DNA of 64,000 nt from Crossiella cryophila (GCF_014204915.1 NZ_JACHMH010000001.1:3931501-3995500); one strand, 5' to 3'; positions 27,449 to 36,798 are shown, counted from the stretch's first letter. The notes: generated by a model not told the origin, from the sequence alone. Translations and numbers: made by a program.

Positions 27449-27470
27449 GGCTTGGGGTCTCCGGCGGCGA

Positions 27471-30400
27471 TCAGTCGCCGGAGACCACGGCCAGTTCTTG
27501 CTCGATGGTGTCGATCGCGGTGGGCTGGACGCGGACTAGTTCGCCGACGGCGTTGTCCAGGTCGTGCAGCTGGATCGCCCGCGCGATCAGCCGCGTGGCC
27601 CGTTCGGGTGCGTGAGCGGCGATGTCGATCAGCATTCCGGCCTGGAAGTCCGGGTTGCCGGTTGTGCCCGCGACCTGTTCCGCCTCGTCGATGAGGCTGT
27701 CGCGCCGGGCGGGGTCTGCCTGAGCCAGTACCAGCAGCGACCGCACCCGGGAGTCGAGCACGGTGATGTCCCCGGTGAGCCGCTCGGCCCGGCCGAGATC
27801 ACCGCGGGTTGCCAGTTCCCGGACGCACTCGCTCAACGCCATGCTGCGGTGCAGTCCGTCGGGGAGGGCGCTGATCAGCCGTTCCGCGCGGTCGAAGTCG
27901 CCAATCCGGGCCAGACCGGCGATGACCTCGGGCACGACCTGCGAGTTCTCCCGCAGCTCCAGCGTTGCCTGTTGGGCAATGTCCTCCACCTCGTCCAGCA
28001 GCGTCGCCGAGTCCCGGTCCTGACCGAGTCGGGCGTGCCCCAGCGCGGCCGAGGCCAGCGCGGCGAACCGGAGATGGGTCATGGTCAGCGAGCGTGCGGT
28101 GGTGACCGCCCGGTCGACCAGCTCGTCGTGGCCGGCCATGCTCTCGGCCATGCGCGCGAGCAGTTCTTCTCGCCAGAGCAGGTCGTCCTCTTCGTCAGCG
28201 TGCGCTTCGACCTCGTCGATCAGCGCGGCCGCACCGGCGTCCGCGACCGTCAGCAGGGCCCAGTACCTGGCCCGGTGAGTGGGGATCGCCCGCGCGATCC
28301 GTTCCGCTTGCGCGAGATCGCCGCTGTCGGACAGGTGCTCGGTGAGGTAGGTGGCGGCCACGTCCCGCCAGTCCTCGGGAACCGTGTCGGCCAGGGTCTT
28401 GGCCTGGTCGAACGCACCCGCGTCCAGCAGGGCATCGGCGAGCAGGCAGAGCAGGTGGCCGCGTCCGGCGCCGTTGTCGCTGCCGCGCGCCCACGGCTCG
28501 GCCTCGCTGAGCAGTCGCACGGCCCGAGAGTGGTCTCCGACGCGGATGCACGCCTGTGCGGTGGCGAGCAGGGTTTCCGCCACCCGAACCCGGTCGCCGT
28601 ACGTTCTGACGTAGCTGTAGGCATCATGGACCAGCGTGAACGCCCGGTCCACCGTTCCTGTCCGCGCGTGTGCCGTTGCCACCGCGATCAACGCGGTCGC
28701 GTGCGTGCGTGGATCCTCGATGGCGCGGGCGCTCGCCTCGGCGTGGCCCAGTTCGCCGATCCGGATCAGCGCGGTGGTGATGTCGGCCCGGGCGAGGCCC
28801 CGGTCGTAGGCGTCCTCGATGACCTGAGTGAGCGTGTCGGCCTCGGCGAGCCAGACCAGGGCCTGCAACCGGTCGAGGTCCGCGGTGACCAGCGCCATCG
28901 TGCTGACCTTCGTGGCCTGGTCCGCGATGCTCCGGATGATCGCCGCGCTCCGGTGTGGGTCGCTGGCCCGGGCTACGGCCCGCAGTGCGTTGTCCCGGGT
29001 GTACGGGTTGGTGATGGCGCGGGCGACCGTCTCGGCGTGCTGGAGGTCGCCGCACCGCGCCAGCACCTTGGCCAGGGAGTCCAGCAGCGCGGGCTCATCG
29101 CGGTCCGGGACCGAGCGCAGCAGCCGCTCGGCCTCGCCCGCCAGCGTCCGCGCCATGGCCACCTCGCCCATGCGCACGCGGACGTTGGCGATTCCGATCA
29201 GTTGCGCCGCCCGGTCCACCGGGCCGGGCAGCGCGGGCGCCGACTTGACCCCGGTGATGGTCTCGATGGCTGATTCCGTCTCACCGAGCCGGAAACGCGT
29301 CAGCGCGAGGTCGAGCAGGATCTCGGATCGGTCCTCGGGGGCAGCGTCGGCTGCCTGGCCTTCGACCTGGTCCATCAGCGCGGCCGCTCGGTCCAGGTCG
29401 CCGATGCGGGCGTGCGCCGCCGCGAGCCGGAGCAGGTCCTTGTGGCCCTTGGCCAGCGGCGTGGCCTCCACAAGCAGGGCGGGGTCGGCGACTATTTCCA
29501 CGAGCGCCAGCACCCCGTCGAGGCGGGCGTGCGCCGGGGTGAGGAACTGGAGCAGAGCCTCGGCTCGGCTGACCTGACCCACCATCGCCCAGGCCGCGGG
29601 CATTTCCGGCGGGATGTCGCTGTGCCGATCGTTGAGGTGGTCGCGGTGGACCGCCAGTCGCGTGATCGCCGTCAGATCCGGCTGCGCCCGCTCCACCTGC
29701 CCAGCCAGCACCGACACGATCTCGGCAAGAGCATTGCTGTCACTCCCCGAGTACTCATGCATCCGCTCCTGCCGCCCCGGATCCGTCACCAACGCCGTCA
29801 ACCGCACCAGATCCCCCAGCGCCGTCAACATCGTGTGATACCCACGAACCAGGTACTCCGGCGTCCCCACAGGCCACCCGCGCTCCCGATACCCCTCAGC
29901 CCACCCATGCAGCCGCTCGCGATACGCCGCCAGTCGAGCCGGGCCGAGCATGTCCTGGGCCGTGAGCTGGATGTCCTCATGCCCCAGCAGGAACACCTCC
30001 GGGGACTGTTCGGGCTGGTAGTGGCTGTCGCGGCGGGCGAAGCTGCGGCCGGTCACCGTGTTCAAGTGACTGGCGACCTCCCAGGGTGAGCAGTCGGTCA
30101 GTTCGGTCAGTTCGGCCAGATCGAACTTGGTCAGTCCGCCGCCCGCCGCGGTGAGCAGGCCCAGAAGGTCCTGTTCGAGTGGGGTGCCGTTGAGCAGGCA
30201 GTGCAGGTCGCGTTCCATCTCGCGGCGGATGGCCTTGGCGGCACGGGAGGGGGCCAGGGGGCGGACGATGTCCTTGGCGTGCAACGGGTGGTGCTGGGGC
30301 ACGTCGGCCGGGACGGGTGGGTTGGGGCGGCCCGCGACCAGGACGCGCATACCTGCCGGGGGAGGGTCCGGGAGCAGGGCGGCGATGCTGTGCGCGTCGG

Positions 30401-30968
30401 GGCCGGTGGTGACGCCGCGATCCTCGTCCAGGCCGTCGACCAGCAGGATCAGCTGTTCGCCGCGGTCCTGGCAGAGCTGGGCGGCGTGCTCAAGGCGGGA
30501 CAGCAGGTGGGGTTCGCGGGTGTGCTCGGTCAGGAACGGGGGCACGGTTTCGCCGAGCAGGGCGAGGAGTTGTTCCAGGAGGTTGTCCAGGAAGGCGGCG
30601 CGGTTGTTCTGGCCGGCCAGGCGGGCGGTGATGAAGAAGGAGATCACCCGCACCCCGGGCGGCGGGTTCAGCGTGAACCAGGACAGCAGCGCGGTCTTGC
30701 CGGACCAGGCGCCCGCCTGCCACCAGCGGTAGCGGCCCGCGGTGGCCGGGGAGGTGCAGAACTCGGCCAGTTCGGCGAGTTCCCGCTCGCGGTCCAGCAG
30801 CTGTGGCGGCGCGATCCGCCTGACCTGGTGGCGGTAGTTGGTGCGGACGGGCACGCCGGTGAGCAGGTTGACGTCGCCGATGTGCACACCGGTGTTGGCG
30901 TAGCCGCCGGAGCTGGCGCTGGCCATGCCGCTGTCGCCGACCTCGATCCGGCGGGGACGGTCAGTCAA
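27471..30968 (-). CDS. STAND/NLR-like ATPase with N-terminal NTG motif and long helical-repeat tail
   Basis: About 1165 residues if it starts at TTG 30968, which overlaps the stop of the membrane-protein gene; ATG 30926 is an alternative (1151 aa). A G/S-rich lead carries GGYANTGVHIGDV (about 21-33). Then a STAND/NACHT-type ATPase: P-loop GAWSGKT (about 86-92) and Walker B LLVDGLDED (about 175-183). After a winged-helix region, the remaining ~700 residues are A/L/R-rich helical repeats of about 33 residues (pattern RIGDLDRAA..), TPR-like. Such proteins act as sensors that oligomerise and recruit an effector via the N-terminal motif. The partner is probably the adjacent small membrane protein. 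Confidence 0.75.
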   Translation of the reverse strand: MTDRPRRIEVGDSGMASASSGGYANTGVHIGDVNLLTGVPVRTNYRHQVRRIAPPQLLDRERELAELAEFCTSPATAGRYRWWQAGAWSGKTALLSWFTLNPPPGVRVISFFITARLAGQNNRAAFLDNLLEQLLALLGETVPPFLTEHTREPHLLSRLEHAAQLCQDRGEQLILLVDGLDEDRGVTTGPDAHSIAALLPDPPPAGMRVLVAGRPNPPVPADVPQHHPLHAKDIVRPLAPSRAAKAIRREMERDLHCLLNGTPLEQDLLGLLTAAGGGLTKFDLAELTELTDCSPWEVASHLNTVTGRSFARRDSHYQPEQSPEVFLLGHEDIQLTAQDMLGPARLAAYRERLHGWAEGYRERGWPVGTPEYLVRGYHTMLTALGDLVRLTALVTDPGRQERMHEYSGSDSNALAEIVSVLAGQVERAQPDLTAITRLAVHRDHLNDRHSDIPPEMPAAWAMVGQVSRAEALLQFLTPAHARLDGVLALVEIVADPALLVEATPLAKGHKDLLRLAAAHARIGDLDRAAALMDQVEGQAADAAPEDRSEILLDLALTRFRLGETESAIETITGVKSAPALPGPVDRAAQLIGIANVRVRMGEVAMARTLAGEAERLLRSVPDRDEPALLDSLAKVLARCGDLQHAETVARAITNPYTRDNALRAVARASDPHRSAAIIRSIADQATKVSTMALVTADLDRLQALVWLAEADTLTQVIEDAYDRGLARADITTALIRIGELGHAEASARAIEDPRTHATALIAVATAHARTGTVDRAFTLVHDAYSYVRTYGDRVRVAETLLATAQACIRVGDHSRAVRLLSEAEPWARGSDNGAGRGHLLCLLADALLDAGAFDQAKTLADTVPEDWRDVAATYLTEHLSDSGDLAQAERIARAIPTHRARYWALLTVADAGAAALIDEVEAHADEEDDLLWREELLARMAESMAGHDELVDRAVTTARSLTMTHLRFAALASAALGHARLGQDRDSATLLDEVEDIAQQATLELRENSQVVPEVIAGLARIGDFDRAERLISALPDGLHRSMALSECVRELATRGDLGRAERLTGDITVLDSRVRSLLVLAQADPARRDSLIDEAEQVAGTTGNPDFQAGMLIDIAAHAPERATRLIARAIQLHDLDNAVGELVRVQPTAIDTIEQELAVVSGD

Positions 30969-31302
30969 GCCGGATCCCGGTGTTGGCGTCACCGCCGCCG
31001 GAGTCGGCCTCGCCGGTGTTCCTCGCCTCCGCGGTGCCGCCGGATTTGCCGCGGAAGCCGGTGTTCGCGCTGCCCGCCCCGGTCGCGGTGGCCTTGCCGG
31101 TGCCGGAGACCCGGATCGTGCCACCGGGTTTGGCCGTGCGCAGGGCCGCCCACACCGCGATGCCGACCGAGGCCACCGCACCAAGGGCCGAGGCGGTGGT
31201 GGCGATCTTGTTGGCGTCGTCCCAGCGGCTCAGCGCGAGCCAGACCAGCAGGCCCGCGACCACCAGCAGGGTGAGGACCAGGACGACTCGACCGGGCTTC
31301 AT
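30961..31302 (-). CDS. Small membrane protein sharing the NTG motif with the STAND ATPase
   Basis: 113 residues from ATG 31302. Two hydrophobic segments (about 5-24 and 36-54) are followed by a G/T/N-rich tail with three NTG tripeptides (SANTGF, ARNTGE, DANTGI). The last, GGGDANTGI, closely matches GGYANTGV at the start of the ATPase encoded next, with overlapping stop and start. In bacterial NLR systems, short motifs shared between receptor and effector can nucleate amyloid-like signalling. This protein would then be the membrane-acting effector. Function is inferred from motif and context only. Confidence 0.6.
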   Translation of the reverse strand: MKPGRVVLVLTLLVVAGLLVWLALSRWDDANKIATTASALGAVASVGIAVWAALRTAKPGGTIRVSGTGKATATGAGSANTGFRGKSGGTAEARNTGEADSGGGDANTGIRLD

Positions 31303-31639
31303 CCGCCTACCCTCGCACGTCCGACCCGGGGCGTGACACTCGGTGACGAGTGCCCGCCTCCGGGGGGCGCTGGCCGGCCAGGGGGGATGGGCAGACCAGC
31401 GCCCTGTCGTGGGCCCGCCAAAGGGGGGAGGGACAGGCCCACGATGCGACAGCGTATCGGGAGTTGGGCCCGACTTCTGGCGAGTTCGAACAGCTAGCTC
31501 GAACGAGTTTTTCCAACCGGGTTCGCGTAGTGCGGTTACGGCGGCGGTAGGCCGCCGATGACCGCCACCGCCAACCCGGCCGCGCGGTGCCGGCGCCTCG
31601 GGCGTGTCGCCATGCTGCCCGGTCCGGCCACCGCTTGAC
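31303..31639. other. Intergenic region between the NLR pair and the deacetylase gene
   Basis: No gene supported. A TTCGA/TCGAA dyad with AGCTAGC between lies at about 31485-31503, followed by GAACGAGTTTTTCC. It vaguely recalls an SOS-type box but lacks the GTTCGA half. Short frames here lack coding character. The stretch probably holds the promoter of the divergent membrane-protein/ATPase operon. Confidence 0.5.
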
Positions 31640-31657
31640 CTTCACATCAGTGTGAAG
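31640..31657. promoter_or_regulatory. MerR-type dyad in an elongated promoter spacer
   Basis: TTGACC (31635-31640) is followed by the dyad CTTCACA-TCAG-TGTGAAG, then TTCGAG about 18 bp after the -35. A dyad filling a long spacer after CTTGACCTTCAC is typical of promoters activated by MerR-family regulators in actinobacteria. The start codon of the deacetylase lies 17 bp downstream. Confidence 0.55.
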
Positions 31658-31673
31658 CTTCGAGCATGGCGGC

Positions 31674-32531
31674 ATGGACACCACGCCCTTCGAGTACAGC
31701 CCCATCATCGACCGCCCGCCACTGCACTGGCCAGGCGGTGCCAGGGTCGCCTTCTACCTCGGCGTCAACGTCGAGCACTACCTGGTGGACCAGCCCTCCA
31801 CCAGCATCTTCGCCGGCACCACCCACCTCTCGCCGGACCCGCTCAACTACGGCTGGCGCGACTACGGCCCCCGGGTCGGCATCTGGCGGCTGATCAAGAC
31901 CCTGGACCGCCTCGGCCTGCAGGCCAGCGTGCTGCTCAACTCCGATGTGGCGCAACGGTATCCGCGGATCATCGAGGCCGGCCGGGAACGGGACTGGACC
32001 TGGCTGGCGCACGGCAAGAACAACTCCACCCTGCAGGCCGGCATGACCGTCGAGCAGGAACGCGCCTACCTCACCGAGGTGGTGGACACCATCGAGCAGC
32101 ACACCGGCCGCCGTCCGCGCGGCTGGATGGGTCCCGCGCTGACCGAGACCTTCCGGACGCCGGAACTGCTGGCCGAGCTGGGACTGGGGTACGTGCTGGA
32201 CTGGACCAACGACGACCAGCCGTACCCGCTGACCGTGCCCGGCCTGCTGAGCGTGCCGTACTCGGTGGAACTCAACGACATCGGCCTGTTCCTGGGCAAG
32301 AGCCTGAGCGGGCCCGAGTTCGTCCGCGTGGTCAAGGACCAGTTCGACCAGCTCTACGCCGACTCCGCGGACAGCGGCCGGGTGATGGCACTGGCCCTGC
32401 ACCCCTTCGTGATCAACCAGCCATTCCGGCACCGGTACCTGGAGGAGGCCCTGGAGTACATCGTCAACCACGCCGGGGTGTGGCTGACCACCAGCGACGA
32501 GATCGCCGAGCACTACCGCTCGGTGTCGTGA
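31674..32531 (+). CDS. Polysaccharide deacetylase family protein (PuuE-like)
   Basis: 285 residues. NodB-type barrel: YLGVNVEHY at the first strand (no canonical DD metal pair), then LNSDVAQRYP, WLAHGKNNS (H at the metal site), GWMGPALTET and a late LALHPFVINQ. This variant pattern is closest to the allantoinase PuuE and cyclic-imidase-like branch rather than chitin or peptidoglycan deacetylases. No signal peptide, so it acts in the cytoplasm. The MerR-type promoter suggests induced expression. Confidence 0.82.
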   Translation: MDTTPFEYSPIIDRPPLHWPGGARVAFYLGVNVEHYLVDQPSTSIFAGTTHLSPDPLNYGWRDYGPRVGIWRLIKTLDRLGLQASVLLNSDVAQRYPRIIEAGRERDWTWLAHGKNNSTLQAGMTVEQERAYLTEVVDTIEQHTGRRPRGWMGPALTETFRTPELLAELGLGYVLDWTNDDQPYPLTVPGLLSVPYSVELNDIGLFLGKSLSGPEFVRVVKDQFDQLYADSADSGRVMALALHPFVINQPFRHRYLEEALEYIVNHAGVWLTTSDEIAEHYRSVS

Positions 32532-32842
32532 TCCGCTGCCGCGGCGCGCAGTCTCCTGATCTCGGCGACCAGCCGGGGCACGTCCGCGGCGGCGGAGGCG
32601 ATGTAGTGCAGGATCGCGTCCATCCGGGCATCCCGGCCGGGCCACTTTTCGCTGCCTTGATAGATGTTGACGTACAGCTCGTGGTCGAGTTCGCTGTCCG
32701 CGTCCAGCCGGATGAAGCTGCAACCGCCGATGCCGTGCCGGGTTTCCAGGAAGTCCAGCCAGGGCAGCGGGGCAACCGCGAACGCCTGCCGGGCGCGTTC
32801 CTCGATCCGGTCGAGTTCGTCCTCGGTGGGGATCTCGCTCAT
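32513..32842 (-). CDS. Hypothetical protein
   Basis: 109 residues, convergent with the deacetylase gene and overlapping its end by 19 bp. An acidic N-terminal helix (EDELDRIEERARQAF), a PW-containing loop, a strand FIRLDADSELDH and a C-terminal helix (IASAAADVPRLVAEIRRLRA). Comparable small proteins in actinomycetes and phages also end in an 'ADVPxLVxEIxRLR' helix; none has a known function. Confidence 0.65.
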   Translation of the reverse strand: MSEIPTEDELDRIEERARQAFAVAPLPWLDFLETRHGIGGCSFIRLDADSELDHELYVNIYQGSEKWPGRDARMDAILHYIASAAADVPRLVAEIRRLRAAAADHDTER

Positions 32843-32970
32843 CCGGCCATGGTGCCGTTCCCACCCGGGCCATGTCCGCGAAACGCGCCTGCCCCTGCCC
32901 GGATCGCCGTATCCCGGCGGCTACGGTGGGCGCGATCCGCTGACGGCAAGAAGATGAAGGGATCCGACGC

Positions 32971-33330
32971 ATGACGAAGCCGGAAATCGACTTCCAGGGT
33001 GGCCCGCCGCCCACCGAACTCGTGGTGGCCGACCTGGCGGTGGGGGAGGGCGCGGAGGCGGCCCCCGGTGCCACGGTCGAGGTGCACTACGTCGGCGTGG
33101 AGTTCGAGACGGGCGAGGAGTTCGACTCCTCCTGGAACCGCGGCGAGACCATCGAGTTCCCGCTGCGCAACCTGATCCAGGGCTGGCAGCAGGGGATCCC
33201 GGGCATGAAGGTCGGCGGACGGCGGCAGCTCACCGTCCCGCCGGAACTCGCCTACGGCCCCGCGGGCGCCGGGCACCGCCTCTCCGGCAAGACCCTGGTG
33301 TTCGTGATCGACCTGGTCGGCACGCGCTGA
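32971..33330 (+). CDS. FKBP-type peptidyl-prolyl cis-trans isomerase
   Basis: 119 residues, the minimal FKBP size. VEVHYVGVEFETGEEFDSSW, IEFPLRNLIQGWQQGIPGMKVGGRR (central block) and the closing SGKTLVFVIDLV are all conserved. No signal peptide, so a cytoplasmic folding helper like mycobacterial and Streptomyces FkbB/FkpA-type proteins. A strong hairpin follows at 33343-33385. Confidence 0.92.
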   Translation: MTKPEIDFQGGPPPTELVVADLAVGEGAEAAPGATVEVHYVGVEFETGEEFDSSWNRGETIEFPLRNLIQGWQQGIPGMKVGGRRQLTVPPELAYGPAGAGHRLSGKTLVFVIDLVGTR

Positions 33331-33342
33331 GCCTGGCCTGAC

Positions 33343-33385
33343 GGCCCGGCGGCCGGTTCCCGCGACGCGGGGAGGCCGCCGGGCC
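33343..33385 (+). terminator. Hairpin after the FKBP gene
   Basis: GGCCCGGCGGCC pairs perfectly with GGCCGCCGGGCC over a 19-nt loop, 12 bp after the stop. The rest of the gap to 33668 shows no gene. Confidence 0.75.
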
Positions 33386-33668
33386 CACCGGAGAACCCAG
33401 CCACACGCTGTCCCCCGGGCGTGACCGCGTTACCGCCCGCCCTCCTGGGTAGCCCGCGCCAATCCAGATCACCCCGGCCCGTGGCCGCCGGGGTGGTGAT
33501 CGGCACCTGGCCAGCGGGGCCAGGACGTGAGATTGTGGGAGTTGGCTCGCGAGCATCGATCGGCCCCACCGTGGAAGCCGACTCGCCAGGCCGGATTCGT
33601 CGTCACCCGTACGGCCCAGGTCGCGTTACGCCCGTGTCGGGGCGTCGCCGTCGCCACCCCGCTACCTC

Positions 33669-34877
33669 ATGAGGTTCACCATCAGTCTGACCACCGTCCT
33701 GTCGCCGTCGCTCGGCGCCCCCCGTGCCCTCACCGATGTCTATGGCCCCGGCGTCGCCGTCTGCGCCCGTCCCGCGGTGGAGGCCACCGGGGCGGTCAGC
33801 GGCGCCCGGCACACCCGCGATGTGCTCTCCGCCCGGCCGATCGGCGTCGCCGGGGACACCGCGGTGATCTGCAGCGCGGGTGGCACCGACCCGATGCTGC
33901 TGGCGATGCTGCGCGACGGCGGTCTACCGGTCGGCGCGGACCTGCGGGCCTTCCGCGGTGAGGTGGAATTCGCGGCCAGGGTGCGGGAGGCGATCGGGGA
34001 CGGGCTGCGGATCTCGATGGAATACCCGCAGCCCGAGGCGTTGTGCGCCGAGGAACACTCGGTGAAGAGCGCGGCGCTGGTCGGGCACCTGAACAACAAG
34101 GCGAGCATCAACACCTTCGTCGACCCGCGGTTCCGGGCCCGGCGCACCGTGGTCTCCCGGGCGGAGCTGGCCGAGGCGACCCCGGAGCAGAAGTCCTGGG
34201 TGCTCAAGGCGGCCACCGACGACGCGCACGGCGGCAGCCTGGACGTGTGCCTGCACCTGGCCGACGAGCCGGTCACCCTGCCGGCCTTCACCGAGGTGCT
34301 CGGTGAGTTCGTGGTCGAGGAGTACCTGGACATCCGGCGCAACTGGGGCATCCAGCTCTACGTCGCCGCGGACGGCACCGCCCGCCTGCTCGCGGTCACC
34401 GAACAGCACGTGGACGCGGCCGGGATCTACACCGGCGGCCGGTTCGGCCTGGTCACCCCGCTGCCCGCGGAGCTGCGCACGGAATGCGTCGCCATCGCCC
34501 AGCGCGCCGCCGACGCCGGCTACCGAGGGCTGTGCAGCCTGGACTGCGCGCAGACCGCCGACGGCAGACTGATCATGCTGGACCTGAACTTCCGCATCAC
34601 CAGCGGCTCGATCCCGTTGCTGGCACTGCGATCCGTCCGGCCCGACGCACTGGACCGCCCGGCCGAGTCGGTGAAGCTGACGGTGGCCGCGCCACTGGCC
34701 GAGCTGCTCACCGGGTTGCGCCCGGCGCTGGCCGCCGGCGGCCTGCTGGTGCTGGCAGGCCACGACACCGCGCGCACCGACAACCCACTCCGCCAGTCCA
34801 CCCTGCAGCTGCTGGTCTTCGGCGACGACCCGGCCGAGGTGACCGCCCGGCGCATCGCCCTAGAGGCCGCGTACTGA
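33669..34877 (+). CDS. ATP-grasp domain protein
   Basis: 402 residues. A pre-ATP-grasp N-terminal part (about 1-120) is followed by the ATP-grasp fold: WVLKAATDDAHGG (P-loop-like Lys), VVEEYLDIRRNWG (adenine-binding hinge), and the Mg-binding LDLNFRITSGS near residue 305. Enzymes of this fold join a carboxylate to an amine via an acyl-phosphate. The substrate is not predictable; no biosynthetic cluster is adjacent. The start has only a weak ribosome site. Confidence 0.72.
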   Translation: MRFTISLTTVLSPSLGAPRALTDVYGPGVAVCARPAVEATGAVSGARHTRDVLSARPIGVAGDTAVICSAGGTDPMLLAMLRDGGLPVGADLRAFRGEVEFAARVREAIGDGLRISMEYPQPEALCAEEHSVKSAALVGHLNNKASINTFVDPRFRARRTVVSRAELAEATPEQKSWVLKAATDDAHGGSLDVCLHLADEPVTLPAFTEVLGEFVVEEYLDIRRNWGIQLYVAADGTARLLAVTEQHVDAAGIYTGGRFGLVTPLPAELRTECVAIAQRAADAGYRGLCSLDCAQTADGRLIMLDLNFRITSGSIPLLALRSVRPDALDRPAESVKLTVAAPLAELLTGLRPALAAGGLLVLAGHDTARTDNPLRQSTLQLLVFGDDPAEVTARRIALEAAY

Positions 34878-34902
34878 GTCAGGCCGACGTCACCGGTGCC
34901 GC

Positions 34903-36060
34903 TCAGGCCAAGGCACCGGTGACCGCCTCCCGGCACACCCGCACCGGATCCCACACCCCGTCCAGGCAGGCCGCCCGCGCCGCCGCGGCCGCGAACCCCG
35001 GCTCGCCCAGCACCCGGGAAACGGCCGCCCGCAACGTTTCCGCCCCCGGCGGCCGCACGATCACCGCACTGCCCTGCCGCGCCGCCCGGTTGGCCAGCTC
35101 CCACTGATCCCCGCCGCCGGGCACCACCACCATCGGCACCCCGGCCAGCAACGCCTTCGCCAGCACCCCGTGCCCGCCCCCACCGACCACCACCGAAGCC
35201 TGCCGCAGCAACACATCCTGCCGCCCCAGCCCCGCCCGAGCCCACGAGGGCAACCCGGCGGGCGGCGCCCCGAACGTGCACACCACCGCCCGAACCCCCA
35301 TACCCCCCAACGCTTCCAGCGTCGCCTCGGCCACCCCCACCGCCCCCGCCGCCGCCGTCGAAGCCGAGACCAACACCAACGGCGCGTCCCCCGGCGGCGG
35401 CGCCAGCACGGCCCGCGTCGGCTCCCACAACAACGGCCCCACCACCCGAGCGTTCCCCGGCCAGTCCGGCCGCGCCACCTCCAGCGCGGGCAACGTCGCG
35501 ATCATCCGCGCCACCGGCCCCGGATCCCGCGCCGCCAACCCCAGCCCCACCCGAGCCCGCGCCCGCTGCCGCACCCCCAACCGAACCGAACGCCCGGTAG
35601 CCGCCCGCAGCAACGAATCCCGCACCCGCCCGGCGATCCCGGTCCCCACCGCGAGCCCACTGCCCACCGGCGGCAACCCCCGCGAAGGCTCGTACAACGG
35701 ATGCGGCGACAACTTCACCCACGGCACCCCCAGCAGTTCCGCCGCCAGCCCACCACCCGGCGCGAGCACATCGCACACCACCAGATCCGGCCGCGCCCGC
35801 GCGATCCACGGCACCAGCGCGGTGGCCATCGCCGCCGCCCGCTCGTGCTGCCACCGCCCCAGATCCTCCCGCCCACCCGCATCCGCCAGCGGCAGCCCGG
35901 TCAGCCGCGGCACCGGAATCCCCGCCTCGATCGCGGCCGCCACCCACGGCCCCACGGTGAACAACGTCGGCTGCTCGCCGGCCTCGATCAGCCGCAGGCA
36001 CAACGCGATCGCCGGGAAAACATGCCCCGGCTCACCCCCGGACACCACCGCCACCCGCAT
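34903..36060 (-). CDS. GT1-family glycosyltransferase (MurG/macrolide glycosyltransferase type)
   Basis: 385 residues from ATG 36060 (MRVAVVSGGEPGHVFPA). GT-B fold: N-terminal G-x-x-GHVFPA loop, mid VVCDVLAPGGGLAAELLGVPWV, and a C-terminal donor-binding block (ASVVVGGGGHGVLAKALLAG, then PGGGDQWELA) of the HCGxxG / DQ type. The donor is a nucleotide sugar, the acceptor perhaps a small molecule. It converges with the ATP-grasp gene. Confidence 0.78.
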   Translation of the reverse strand: MRVAVVSGGEPGHVFPAIALCLRLIEAGEQPTLFTVGPWVAAAIEAGIPVPRLTGLPLADAGGREDLGRWQHERAAAMATALVPWIARARPDLVVCDVLAPGGGLAAELLGVPWVKLSPHPLYEPSRGLPPVGSGLAVGTGIAGRVRDSLLRAATGRSVRLGVRQRARARVGLGLAARDPGPVARMIATLPALEVARPDWPGNARVVGPLLWEPTRAVLAPPPGDAPLVLVSASTAAAGAVGVAEATLEALGGMGVRAVVCTFGAPPAGLPSWARAGLGRQDVLLRQASVVVGGGGHGVLAKALLAGVPMVVVPGGGDQWELANRAARQGSAVIVRPPGAETLRAAVSRVLGEPGFAAAAARAACLDGVWDPVRVCREAVTGALA

Positions 36061-36132
36061 ACCGGCACCCTGCCACACCGGCTACCACGCCCGCCCGCCC
36101 GACGTCCAGACCCCACCTCTACCATTCGGCGG

Positions 36133-36795
36133 GTGACCGCCTACGACGATCTTGACGTGTTCGAACACCTGGACGCCGCGTCCCTGCCGCTGCGGCAGCA
36201 GCAGATCCTGGTCACCATCCGGGACTGGGTGGTGCGGCACGGCTACTCGCCGAGCACCCGGCAGATCGGCGACGCCATCGGCCTGCGCTCGGCCTCCACG
36301 GTGTCCAGGCACCTGATGAGCCTGGAGGAGAAGGGATTCCTCCGCCGTAGCGCGTCCATGTCCCGCCCGATCGACGTCCGCCTGTTCCTGCGCGACACCG
36401 GCGCCCACAAGGCGAACGAGGACTCGGTCACCGTCCCCGTCGTCGGCGACATCGCCGCGGGCAGCCCGATCACCGCCGAAGAACACCTGGACGACCAGCT
36501 GATTTTGCCCCGCGAACTCACCGGCCGCGGCACCGTCTTCGGCCTGCGCGTCCGCGGCGACTCCATGATCGACGCCGCCATCTGCGACGGCGACATCGTC
36601 GTGGTCCGCCAGACCACCGAGGCCCACTCCGGCCAGATCGTCGCCGCCATGATCGACGACGAGGCCACCGTCAAGGTCTACCGCCGCCGCAACGGCCACG
36701 TCTACCTGGAACCCCGCAACCCGGCCTACGAGGTCATCGACGGCAACAAGGCCGTGGTGCTGGGCACGGTGGTCTCGGTGCTGCGCAGCGTCTGA
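36133..36795 (+). CDS. LexA-family SOS repressor (probably a paralog)
   Basis: 220 residues from GTG 36133. N-terminal winged HTH (LPLRQQQILVTIRDWVVRHG, then STRQIGDAIGLRSASTVSRHL). The self-cleavage site Ala-Gly is in GDIAAGSPI, the catalytic Ser in RGDSMIDAAICDGD and the Lys in EATVKVYRR. All parts for RecA-stimulated autocleavage are present. No SOS box is visible upstream. Several actinomycetes carry a second LexA; which copy this is cannot be decided here. Confidence 0.85.
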   Translation: MTAYDDLDVFEHLDAASLPLRQQQILVTIRDWVVRHGYSPSTRQIGDAIGLRSASTVSRHLMSLEEKGFLRRSASMSRPIDVRLFLRDTGAHKANEDSVTVPVVGDIAAGSPITAEEHLDDQLILPRELTGRGTVFGLRVRGDSMIDAAICDGDIVVVRQTTEAHSGQIVAAMIDDEATVKVYRRRNGHVYLEPRNPAYEVIDGNKAVVLGTVVSVLRSV

Positions 36796-36798
36796 GGG

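Noticed and set aside
31485-31503. SOS box in the gap before the deacetylase
   Set aside because: Only one GAAC half fits; the GTTC half is absent at the right spacing.
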